NCBI GenBank assembly: GCA_022457155.1
Contig: JAJGOT010000122.1
Location: forward strand, 420,001-484,000
DNA from: Cladopsammia gracilis
Taxonomy: Eukaryota > Cnidaria > Anthozoa > Scleractinia > Dendrophylliidae
Reading direction: 5' to 3'
Length of the DNA stretch: 64,000 nt
Position numbers and translations under genes: made by a program. Position 1 is the stretch's first letter. Each line of letters opens with the position of its first letter. Positions 33,761 through 42,588 of this stretch are shown piece by piece. Under the pieces are notes generated by a model. That model did not search any database. It was not told the origin of the DNA and worked only from the letters and a program-made list of their open reading frames with translations.

Positions 33761-36423
33761 TCAATATTTTCCTTGGATGCTATCAGTAGTAAAAGGGTTA
33801 ACTCTATTCATCAACTCCACTGTCTCCACTGTCATCACTCTCATCACTCTCAAGGCTTTTAGCAAAAGCTTCCAGAAAATGTAGCTCTTCCTCAACCATG
33901 TCATCAAGGCAAAGAACAAGAAGTGCTTCTTTATACTCCTCTCAGATGTTCTGCAACTCAGTGGTCGATGTTGCATCTGTCTGTGTCCCCATATCTTGTA
34001 CGACGGTGGTGGGAGTGGCAGCTTCTGTTTCACTGTTGGGTTCTCGCTGCGTGCTTGGTTTGTGGTATGGGAGCTTTCTCCTCTTCTTTGCAGTTTTCCA
34101 CGTATCCACAGCTTTGCTGACCAGGGAATCACAGGCTTCTGTATGTGGGACATGGCCATTGATGGTGATATGAAGGAGAGATGCAAGTAAGTCGTTCTTG
34201 ATCTGACTTCTTATCCTGCTCTTGATCAATTTCAACTGACTAGCGCCTCTTTCGGGCCAAGCATTGGAAACTGGGATTGCAAGTGCTGCCTCAGCTACCT
34301 GAACAGATCTTGGATAAAACTGCCCAAATGTTGACTTCATGGCCATGACTCTTTTAAGTGACCACTCGGTAGGTGTGCCTTTCTTGCCTTCCACTGTGTC
34401 TCTTGGGATGTGTTCTTTCCATGAAAGCAGATCGTACTACAGCTTCTTCCACTCTGTTTTAAATTCTTCTGCCTCGCTGTGATCACCATCAAAGAGATGG
34501 TCAGCTAGAACCTTACCTTCTGCATCTCCGTGGCTATGGAATGCAAGACTTTGCCTGTTTGGTATCAGCATGGGATCAAATGCTGAAAATGCACTGAGCA
34601 CTGGCAGAGATGACTTAAACCTCTAGTCAATGTTCTTCACAAGGGCTTTGATGTATTTCTGGGGAAGTCCCTGTAAGGCTTTAACATTGCTTTCAGTGCA
34701 CACAAGCTCCAGGGTCTCAAGACAACCACCACTAGAAAGATCTTGCTTAAGTTGCTTGATGGCTTCTTCTCTGCTCTTGACCTCATTTAGCCTGTCTTTG
34801 CTGTGGTTGATGGAGGGCGTTATTGAGGCATAATTGATAGTGCCTTTCTGAAAGGATTTGCTGAGGGTCGCCAATATAGGAAGAATCCACTTCAAAATGT
34901 ATACTACACCAATGAATTTCACTTTGTTGATCTTTTTCAATAAGCCATATGCTGCAGGTTGATTTGGGTCCTGTTTCAACTGCTTGAGGGTTTGAACTAC
35001 AGCAACAAGATCAGCGTACAAGGATTGGACTGCACTATTGAATGATAGCCATCTGGTATCGCAGGCCTTTTTTAATTTCCTTGTTACCATCTTTCTTGAC
35101 TCATTACTAAGTTTACGATTTTTTATTTGCTGTTGGACAGGTAGCAAGCAAGTCGCTTTGGCGTATTTTCGAAGAGCTTCTATAGTTGAGTTACCACAGT
35201 TTGATGAACCTCAAATTTGCGTCATCTTTGGCATCAGTGCATGCCAAGGCTAAATTGTGACATATGCAGTGCACTGAAACCAAACGGTGGTTGACCTCTT
35301 TCAGTTTAGCAGCTAACCCATTCTTTTTTCCCACCATAACTGAAGCTCCATCCGTAGCCAACCCAATAAGTTTTTTAGTAGAGAGAGTACATGCTTGCAA
35401 ATTGGACTTAATTGTTTCAAACATGGCTGTGGCATTTGCAGAGTCATTTTTCTCTAAAAGATTGTCCACTGAAAGAAACTCAACAGTGACTTCACTGCTG
35501 TCTTCATCGTAAAACTGGATAAATGTAATCATCTGCTCCATGACTGACATATCTGACACGTCATCCACGAGAAGTCCAAAACATCCTGCCGTTTTTGCTC
35601 TCTTCACAACTTTCTCTTTCAGTGCACAGCCCAGGGTACTAAACATTTCTCGCACTGATGCTGGTGATCGATGATCAAAGTACTTCAGATCACTTACTCC
35701 TAGCTTCTCAAGAAGGGTGAACAAGCCCGCTGCTTTTCCCTCCTTAGCTAGCCAGTAAATTGAATAAAATATTTTGTAAAGAATGTCGTCCTTCACTTTC
35801 TGCCGCTCATCCAATTCTTTTTGGAAAACAGAAACTCGATTCATCATCTCGCATGAAATTGCCACTGAATGTTTCTGCGACTGTGCATGTTCGTTGATTG
35901 CTGTCGTTTTGTATCTTACAGAAGGCTTCTCGTTAAAAATGTGGGATTTGTTTTGTTGATTCATACATTTGTATTTTTTGCAAATCAAGCAATACATACC
36001 CTCACCTTCAACAAACACGAGCCATCTCAAACCTGCCTTTTAACAAAATACGTTTGCTTCGAAGAGCCACTCGTGTTGGAACTTGTCTTTCTTGCTTGAC
36101 AACCTTTGTTTTTCGTCCGTTCGAAGGCCAGAACAATTTCTTTCCTGGCAGCGGTGGTACTGGTGCAATACTTTCTTTTGATCTTCCGTAAAAAGATCGT
36201 TGATTATACTACTCTCTACATCCTCAGAACTGACCAAAGATTTTTTTGAAGAAGCACACCTTGCTCCAATTGCCTCAGAAGAAGTTGACTTCAGACTCCG
36301 TTTAGGTGGCGGTTTGTCTTCATCTTTTTTGTTGTCGTTGTTGTCGCTGTTTGAACTCGCATTTGAGCGCTTCCCACCACAACTGCTCGTTCTGGGCGTG
36401 AAAAAGTTTGTAATTTTTGACAT
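33761..36423 (-). pseudogene. hAT-like transposase (ZNF862/KIAA1586 type)
   Basis: From ATG 36423, a Ser/Lys-rich leader is followed by a TTF/BED-like Cys finger (MYCLICKKYKC, then HAQSQKHS). The RNase H-like core has GCFGLLVDDVSDMS, IGLATDGASVMVGKKNG and SVHCICHNLALAC. A shifted frame (35147-34623) has KKACDTRWLSFNSAVQSL. The C-terminal dimerisation domain (34394-33942) has SNAWPERGASQLKLIKSRIR. An in-frame TAA lies at about 36040; frameshifts lie near 35190 and between 34620 and 34400. hAT enzymes make 8-bp target duplications; the ends of this copy were not located. Confidence 0.75.
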
Positions 36424-37044
36424 AGTGACCGGCAAATGGTGACCTCTGCTAAATTTTAGGACGGAAATATACCGTAATAATAAACACTGTTCTATAAATA
36501 GCACGGGACGTGAGAAAACTCTTCCTGCCTCTGTCGGCGACATGCACGGCAGAAGGAAAACATTTGTGCTCTTATCATGAAACCTTGCGTGTCCGGTTTC
36601 ATAATCAATTTCTTGAATGCAACAGTTTACAAGCAACGAATAATTCATCTTTGTTCCCCATACAGCTACAAGTTTAGGAGTTCCCTTTTACAAATCATGG
36701 TTAAAATAGAAAATTGTCGAAATTTGCATTTGCTTAGCAGTAATTTGATACTCATATTAAATATACAGTAATCATCGCCAGATTTTTTGGCATAGCAGCT
36801 AGTTTACCGAAAAATCATTTTTTCACAAATGTAGTTCACTATTTGTGCTTAAATTTGGCCAAGTTTTCATTTCGTGACTTTGCCGATTTTATTTGTTCGC
36901 CGTGTACTGTTTTCAAGACTTTTCACTAAGTCTAGTAAATAAAAAGAACGGCTCAAGCAAACAGGAAACTCTCCACGCTTAAGCAAGCCGTCGACAATTT
37001 TTTCTATTTATTTTAGGTGTTCGAATAAGCTTTTTAGCGGATTG
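36424..37044. other. Spacer and possible intron before the pogo ORF
   Basis: A pyrimidine-rich TTTTTTCTATTTATTTTAG at about 37015 could be a 3' splice site feeding the downstream ORF. No upstream exon recognised. Confidence 0.35.
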
Positions 37045-37986
37045 ATGCTTCGCCAAAAAGCAAAAGAACTGTCTGCTGATCCTACATTTAAGGCTTCACT
37101 TGGCTGGTACCAAAACTGGAAACGACGCCACTCTGTCAGCTTCCGCGCAAAAACAACACTCGCCCAGCGACTGCCAAATGACATGGAAGAGAAAGTTGTG
37201 CAGTTTCACCCGTTCGTAATAGCAGCCAGGCAGCGAGTTGGATATCCCTTGTCTCGTATCTTCAACATGGACGAGACGCTGATGCGGTTCGAACTCCCCT
37301 CGTCGCGTTCCCTCGAGTTCACTGGCAGCCGAACAGTTGCTGTTAAGACCTGCAGAGCAGAAAAGCACAGCTTCACCGTGGCACTTGCCGTCGCTGCAGA
37401 TGGAACCAAACTTCCACCGAAGGTGATCTTCAAAGGTGTGCGGACACCAAGAGACCTCATCATTCCGAATTCCCTCCGAGTTTCCTTCCACAAAAAGGGA
37501 TGGATGGACAAGTCGGGCGTGAAGGAATGGATTCGCCAGTGTTTGCCGAGAACCTGTAACCACGAACAGTCACTGTTAGTGTGGGACTCCTTCCGAACTC
37601 ACTTGACAGATGATGTTAAAGCAGCCCTGAAACAGCGGAAAATCGATGTGGCAGTCATCCCTGGTGGCCTGACCCCTGTCTTGCAGCCACTCGACAAATG
37701 CTTGAACAAGCCGTTCAAAGACAGCATCCGAAGGAAGTACTTGGCGTGGATGATTAGCGGACCGTTTGAGTACACTCCATCCGGTAAGAAGAAGGCGCCG
37801 ACAAGAAACCTCGTCCTTCGATGGGTGAATGAAGCCTGGCGAGAGATCCCAGCAGAAATGGTCATGAAGTCTTTCAGGACCTGTGGCATTTCAAATGCTT
37901 TGGACGGGACAGAAGACGACGAGCTCTACAATGAGGAGGGTCAGGAGATCGACGATGACGAAGACAACGAGTTTGAGACTGAGTGA
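37045..37986 (+). CDS. pogo/Tigger-like transposase (DDE_1), open across the catalytic core
   Basis: 313 residues from ATG 37045. A CENP-B-type HTH half (FKASLGWYQNWKRRH) is followed by the DDE_1 core: RIFNMDETLMRF (first Asp), LLVWDSFRTHL (second Asp) and LTPVLQPLDKCLNKPFK (third Asp), with 35 residues between the last two by my count. The tail is very acidic (EDDELYNEEGQ, DDDEDNEFETE). There are no stops or frameshifts, and GC content is higher than the surroundings. The N-terminal psq/CENP-B HTH is missing and may lie on an upstream exon. It is either a recently active or a retained transposase-derived gene. Confidence 0.75.
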   Translation: MLRQKAKELSADPTFKASLGWYQNWKRRHSVSFRAKTTLAQRLPNDMEEKVVQFHPFVIAARQRVGYPLSRIFNMDETLMRFELPSSRSLEFTGSRTVAVKTCRAEKHSFTVALAVAADGTKLPPKVIFKGVRTPRDLIIPNSLRVSFHKKGWMDKSGVKEWIRQCLPRTCNHEQSLLVWDSFRTHLTDDVKAALKQRKIDVAVIPGGLTPVLQPLDKCLNKPFKDSIRRKYLAWMISGPFEYTPSGKKKAPTRNLVLRWVNEAWREIPAEMVMKSFRTCGISNALDGTEDDELYNEEGQEIDDDEDNEFETE

Positions 37987-38335
37987 AGGCGAGAGTGACG
38001 CAGATGGTGAGTAAACTGTATTGTCAGTTGAAAGCTTTATACAAAACGGCTCCTTTAGGAGCCACCAATTCTATAAAAGTTCAATGACCAACAGTTTTAA
38101 TTTGTGTCTCTTGTTAGTTGTGTTTTATTACTGGGAACTTGGCTACAAGCCGATTTCGAAATTTGCGTGACATTTCCTTTGGTTTTGACGTCTGAGAAAA
38201 AAATTAAATCGATCAAACTCTCGGCTATAAGCCGAACCCCCTTGTTTGGACTTTATTTGGCAAATTGAAATCAAAATTTTTCAAAAAATAGGTCGGCTTA
38301 TAGGTAAATAACTATGGTATGAAATGAAACAATGA

Positions 38336-38447
38336 GTAGAGATCTGTATGAAAAGTTAATGCATACTAATTAGCTCAGCAGAGATCTGTATCAAAAGTTA
38401 ATGCATACTAATTAGCTCAGCAGAGATCTGTATCAAAAGTTAATGCT
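38336..38447 (+). repeat. Tandem repeat, about 43-bp unit, 2.7 copies
   Basis: The unit contains GAGATCTGTATCAAAAGTTA then ATGCATACTAATTAGCTCAG. Copies are nearly identical. Confidence 0.8.
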
Positions 38448-38872
38448 ACTGTTTAATAATTCATCAACTCAGTTGATCTGTATTGGGGTTTACAAACCTT
38501 CATTAAACATTCATTTCTTTTGTATTTTCCTTATGAATTATTAATGAATTTTATAATTTGAGGTTTTAATTTTAGTAAAAACGTGTCCATGTAAAAATAC
38601 ACGTCTCGATCATGTAGGTTTTTCTGTGAGAAAATGAAATGAACATACCATGTCACAATTCAGGACAAAAATATCAGGTCATGTCCAATCGTATATGATC
38701 TCAGAATGGAGTCCGCGTGAAATGCACACGGTAAGTTCAGTTCTAAACAAAAATAGAAGCATTGCTAAGCAAAAGAAAAGATAAAGTAGCCTTTAAGTTA
38801 CCGACCTTCTTTCCACTAGGCTGTTCATTGCCGAAATTAATTCCACCGCGACTGCTTCGGACGAGCAAAGAC

Positions 38873-39217
38873 TCATTTACTTTTGAGCTTTTCAGCATTC
38901 ACGGCGCAGATGGCAACACTTTGATGCATCTCAATTCTTTCAAAGGACGTTTGGGTCTCCGTAATGGTGCTCTTGAAAGCTTTAAAGATGTTCACCCATC
39001 TCTCACATGGTCTACATATTACACATGGCAGTAGTTCCCTCTGTGACAAAGACCCACCGTAAAGTTCTTTCACAGTTGCGAGCAGTGCTCGCTCATTTTT
39101 CGAAAACAAATTCTTGGAGTGCGAGATATCTCCTATAGACTTGCAAAGCCTACAGTTACTCAAATTTACGTGACTAGAAGCCGCAAAAATCTTTTTTGCC
39201 GTTTGAATTTGCGACAT
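38873..39217 (-). CDS. ZAD-like zinc-binding domain protein fragment
   Basis: From the ATG at 39217, a Cys pair (CRLCKSIGD) is followed about 40 residues on by CVICRPCERWVNIFKAF. The Cys2-Cys2 spacing with a hydrophobic, basic connecting helix resembles insect-type ZAD modules and similar cnidarian mobile-element proteins. The C-terminal half is short and without motifs. It may be one exon of a larger gene. It lies on the opposite strand to the alpha-kinase remnant at 39465. Confidence 0.4.
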   Translation of the reverse strand: MSQIQTAKKIFAASSHVNLSNCRLCKSIGDISHSKNLFSKNERALLATVKELYGGSLSQRELLPCVICRPCERWVNIFKAFKSTITETQTSFERIEMHQSVAICAVNAEKLKSK

Positions 39218-39464
39218 TTGACTTCTTGTGGGTAAATTTACTTTGCGGAGATTATCAATGTCACACAAACCAGATCTTTATTTTTTCATGCAAATACTCT
39301 CCGTTCCCTCGTAGGAAACCAAACTCCCGACTTCGCAGCCCCTCCCTGAATGTTTTCTTTTGTAATCTCCCAGATTCTTGGAGACATGTGACCAGCCTGT
39401 GCCAGGGTCTCTCTCTCTCACTCCAGGGGGGCGAGAAGAAGAAGAGACCCTCGGAACGAGGATG

Positions 39465-39790
39465 TGATTTGGGTGGTCAAGAAATACCTGAAGAGTACTT
39501 TTAGAGGATATTACAAAAACAGCATATGAAAAACAGATCAGAATGCTGAGAGCCACACAGAAAAGGCTGTGCAAATGCATCGTTTGGCCAGGAATTTTGC
39601 ATCCCAATTGAAAGATAAAGTGAAAGGGAAAAGTTGACAGGGTTTGGCGCTGCCTTTCATTATAAGGAGGTATTCCTAGGCAAGACGAGTGATGGTGACT
39701 ATTGAAGAATTCACTGATGGGGATTTTGTTAAGTATATAAACAAAAATGGGGACATTTATACTGAGGATGACATGGTCTGTGACACCTGA
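39465..39790 (+). pseudogene. Alpha-kinase-like gene, upstream coding piece
   Basis: Several plus frames read in turn WVVKKYLKS, HRLARNFASQLKDKVKG, KLTGFGAAFHYKEVFLGKTS and VTIEEFTDGDFVKYINKNGD, the N-lobe of eEF2-kinase-like alpha kinases as expanded in anthozoans. At least two single-base frame changes (near 39625 and 39690) break it. The match ends about 25 bp before the Polinton. The C-lobe piece is at 60785-61018, so the Polinton lies inside this locus. Confidence 0.6.
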
Positions 39791-39804
39791 CATGACAACA
39801 GATA

Positions 39805-39810
39805 TTCTTC
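39805..39810. repeat. Polinton target-site duplication, left copy
   Basis: TTCTTC immediately before the terminal AGTAGTATAAG. The identical TTCTTC follows the right end at 60459-60464. Six base pairs is the Polinton norm. Confidence 0.9.
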
Positions 39811-40108
39811 AGTAGTATAAGAGTTGGGGGCTCCAGATCAAAAAATAATTATTTTTGATCTGATTTCCACTCAACTCTATACTACTTTCCATATGATGGT
39901 AACCAGTTTTTTTTGTTTCCATTTAATGCAAACCAGTTTTTGGAAAACTATATGTTTCCATAAAATAATTAAACTATATGTTTCCATAAAATAATTAAAC
40001 TATATGTTTTATAAAAAACAAAGTGCGTTTATTCCATTGCGTGATTCCACATAATAGAATCATTTGCGTGACACAATTCTCGGAAACACAGGTAGTCTTT
40101 GATTCTTA
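39811..40108 (+). repeat. Polinton left terminal inverted repeat with hairpin tip
   Basis: Matches the reverse complement of about 60163-60458. The first 76 bp fold on themselves: AGTAGTATAAGAGTTG pairs with CAACTCTATACTACT (one bulge), and AGATCAAAAAT pairs with ATTTTTGATCT. Tandem AACTATATGTTTCCATAAAA units follow (about 39946-40012). Confidence 0.9.
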
Positions 40109-40116
40109 TAAAAATA

Positions 40117-40334
40117 GGAAGTCGATGATGTCATACAATAGGGGGTTCCCCGAGGAAAATTAGTCATTATGACACGGATGGTCACATTGCGTCACTTTCT
40201 CGGAAACATGGGAAGTCGATGATATCATAGTCTAAGAATTTTCCGCTTGTGAACAGGAAATGAGTCATCACGTATAGCCTATTGTTTCAGATCACGAGAC
40301 GGTCGTATGATTTTTTCAACCAATCAAAAGTTAG
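40117..40334 (+). promoter_or_regulatory. Repeated intergenic module upstream of the first Polinton gene
   Basis: Contains GGGGGTTCCCC and the segment 40251-40330, which recurs in the same orientation at 59322-59400 upstream of the last gene. Key shared phrases are AACAGGAAATGAGTCATCA, ATTGTTTCAGATCAC and ATGATTTTTTCAACCAATCA. A shared promoter or packaging/origin signal is possible. Confidence 0.55.
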
Positions 40335-40422
40335 CCCATAAATTTACCAAAACCAAAAATCTAACCAACTGGTTCAAAATCTGGTTTATTTTTGGTTAGA
40401 CATTTTGCTATACAGAAAAAGG

Positions 40423-40773
40423 ATGCCTTCATTAGAAGAACTTACTGCTCGTTTTGAGTCCACATGTGACAAGATTCAAGATTCTATACTTATAATTGAG
40501 GCGAATATGGGTGAGGCTCAAGAATTCGGTTTTAATATGACAAGGGAAATTTATAATTTGGCATCCATTGATATTAGTTCCATGGATAATGCTGTTGATC
40601 GTTATATCAAAGTCTTGGAGGAGTACAAGAGGGTCTTAAACTATGAGAAATCACGGAGGCGATTAGAAGACCGGATAAAGAAAACCAGTGAGATTAAGAC
40701 AATGAAGGATGGTTTGAAGAAGGCTCGTCAACAGAGGAAATTAGCAAGTGATCCCTATAAGAAGAAATCTTAG
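40423..40773 (+). CDS. Small helical protein, unknown
   Basis: 116 residues from ATG 40423 (the open frame extends upstream to a TTG, but no earlier ATG fits). Predicted all-helical with a Lys/Arg-rich C-terminal third (YEKSRRRLEDRIKKTSE, RQQRKLASDPYKKK), so perhaps nucleic-acid or virion-core binding. It follows a copy of the repeated end module that also precedes the gene at 59477. No family recognised. Confidence 0.6.
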   Translation: MPSLEELTARFESTCDKIQDSILIIEANMGEAQEFGFNMTREIYNLASIDISSMDNAVDRYIKVLEEYKRVLNYEKSRRRLEDRIKKTSEIKTMKDGLKKARQQRKLASDPYKKKS

Positions 40774-40864
40774 GAGTGTATTGACTGAACATGGTATTAT
40801 AGAAACTTTTGCGTGACGTCATGTTGTAATAACATATAAATAATATCTCATATAATAGTATAGA

Positions 40865-41419
40865 ATGAATTGTGATAAAATTCACGATGAATTTAAGAAT
40901 ATGGGAGAGTTTACTTGTCCTTTTTGTCACGTAAAATTAGTAGATTATGTATCGAAACAAGATGAGCCATGTTGTGAAAATAAAGATGTGTTAAATGACA
41001 ATGGAATGAATGTTTGTCGTAGTTGTGGCTCCGTTCATGATTATGATTTAGTTAGTCCATATGTTGACTTTTATGAGAATATATGTAAAATACGGCGAAA
41101 ATCGGTATATCATCGGAAATATCATATTTTAAACGTAATCAATGATATAGAACAAAAGAATAATATACAAATCAATAATAGAGAGAAAATCCTGAGAGTA
41201 TTCGCTTTAATTGATGAAGTATTATCACAGGTTAACAATTGCCGTAAACGTGTGATTAGTATTAAATTCATTTTGAGGCAGATATTTAGAATTTTGGCAA
41301 TAGAATATAAATTTATTCCACTTTCGAAATCAAAGAAAACATTAAGATTCTATGATCAATATTGGAAACAGGTTTATGAATTAATAAAGAATGATGTCAG
41401 CAAAATTATTAAAAGGTGA
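40865..41419 (+). CDS. VLTF3-like late transcription factor
   Basis: 184 residues. An N-terminal zinc ribbon (C18-x2-C21 ... C51-x2-C54-G) precedes a helical domain with YHRKYHILNVINDIEQ, RVISIKFILRQIFRIL and IPLSKSKKTLRFYDQYWKQV. This order is that of the poxvirus/NCLDV VLTF3 family, which acts at late viral promoters. The ATG is preceded by ATAATAGTATAG. A degraded copy of its first codons lies at 59214-59245. It is a good candidate to recognise the AT-rich motif found at the element's gene starts; that link is inference. Confidence 0.65.
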   Translation: MNCDKIHDEFKNMGEFTCPFCHVKLVDYVSKQDEPCCENKDVLNDNGMNVCRSCGSVHDYDLVSPYVDFYENICKIRRKSVYHRKYHILNVINDIEQKNNIQINNREKILRVFALIDEVLSQVNNCRKRVISIKFILRQIFRILAIEYKFIPLSKSKKTLRFYDQYWKQVYELIKNDVSKIIKR

Positions 41420-41446
41420 CCTGTTGCGTGGCATTCTCAGAAAAAC

Positions 41447-41482
41447 AGGAAGTCATACGTCATTCAAAGGGGGTTTTCCCTA
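41447..41482 (+). repeat. Intergenic GGAAGTCATACGTCATTC...GGGGGTTTTCCC module
   Basis: Third copy of the module also seen at 40117-40154 and 59130-59163. It lies between the VLTF3-like gene and the minus-strand block. Confidence 0.5.
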
Positions 41483-41549
41483 TGAATGAGTTATTGAATA
41501 AAGTTTGTTAGTAAAGTTTATCGTAAAAAGTAAAGTTTGTTAGTAAAGT

Positions 41550-42047
41550 TTACTCGGAAATGAATTTTTTATCATACTGTTTATCAAATTTATCGGCAAT
41601 AGGACAAAGATCGATGATTATTTCATCTAACTGTCTCATTTCATTGATGAAAACAGTGTGGTTAAATTGATTTCCTCTTAAACAAGACCGTAAATCAACT
41701 AATACTTTTTCATATGTTGTGTATGCAAATTTAGACATTTCTATTTTCTTCGAATAATTATTAATGTCACTTACTGTTTTTAGAACTAAACCAGCTCCAG
41801 AAATAGAAGCTAGTATAGCAGGATTTAATGTGATACTACCAGCTACTGTACCAATAACTACTAAGCCTGTTGAAGTTACATTAATAATTAAATTCAAGCT
41901 CTTGAAATATTTGAAAGCCTTCTTATAACACCAAAAGCGTTTATGATAAAATTTATACAATGCTTTGATTTCAGATAATTTTTCTGGGCTTATGTTTGTA
42001 TCAATATGATTGAAATCAAATATTTCTGTTTTATCTGTTTTAGTCAT
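41550..42047 (-). CDS. Two-transmembrane protein, SLATT-like
   Basis: 165 residues from ATG 42047, which abuts AATATATAATATA. N-terminal helix, then a hydrophobic pair (about residues 53-74 and 78-92: LIINVTSTGLVVIGTVAG and NPAILASISGAGLVL), then a long amphipathic helix and an acidic C-terminus. A soluble helix, a 2TM hairpin and a C-terminal helix are the layout of SLATT-type membrane effectors of nucleotide-signalling systems, but no diagnostic motif confirms this. It may instead be a virion membrane or holin-like protein. Last gene of the minus-strand block. Confidence 0.6.
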   Translation of the reverse strand: MTKTDKTEIFDFNHIDTNISPEKLSEIKALYKFYHKRFWCYKKAFKYFKSLNLIINVTSTGLVVIGTVAGSITLNPAILASISGAGLVLKTVSDINNYSKKIEMSKFAYTTYEKVLVDLRSCLRGNQFNHTVFINEMRQLDEIIIDLCPIADKFDKQYDKKFISE

Positions 42048-42067
42048 TATATTATATATTTGGATAA

Positions 42068-42469
42068 TTATATTTTAGGATTTGAAAGAACACAATATAA
42101 TACACCACTTATTTGGCCCATTATTGGAGATCTTTTTATTTTCTTAGGCAATGAATGGTAACAATATGTGTATCCAGGCCCCTTTCCATAGTCATTGTAA
42201 AATCTTCCAAATGCATCATGAAAAATAGCATGTTTAATTAAAAATTGGTATTTGGTGTTTATAGTACAAGAACCTGGTCCTATTAATCCAATGTCAGGGT
42301 GTTTTGCTAATATTTGGTTCATTGATATTGACTCATTCAAATAGTTTACATACAAAAATTGATATATTAAAGCCGATTTTAATATTTCATCTTTAGTATT
42401 AGGATGTAGGGTTTTTTGGGCTGTGAAAAATTTATTACAAAAATTAATTGCTTGCTCCAAATTCGGCAT
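42068..42469 (-). CDS. Unknown 133-residue Polinton protein
   Basis: From ATG 42469, preceded by AATAAATATAC. Compact mixed composition with YQFLYVNYLNE, GPGSCTINTKYQFLI and GPGYTYCYHSLP. No signal peptide, transmembrane helix or zinc motif. No family recognised. Gene order and a start motif like its neighbours support it as real. Confidence 0.6.
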   Translation of the reverse strand: MPNLEQAINFCNKFFTAQKTLHPNTKDEILKSALIYQFLYVNYLNESISMNQILAKHPDIGLIGPGSCTINTKYQFLIKHAIFHDAFGRFYNDYGKGPGYTYCYHSLPKKIKRSPIMGQISGVLYCVLSNPKI

Positions 42470-42588
42470 GTATATTTATTGATTATATTAAATTAGCTTT
42501 TATATATAAAAATATGGTGTATGTTTTTCCTATGTGATTAAAATTGAAGATGCCTGTTTTAGTTATTATATAATGTATTTATACTAAT

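Noticed and set aside
38000..38320. CTATAAGCCGA-type repeats as the right TIR of the pogo element
   Set aside because: No matching inverted copy could be found on the left side.
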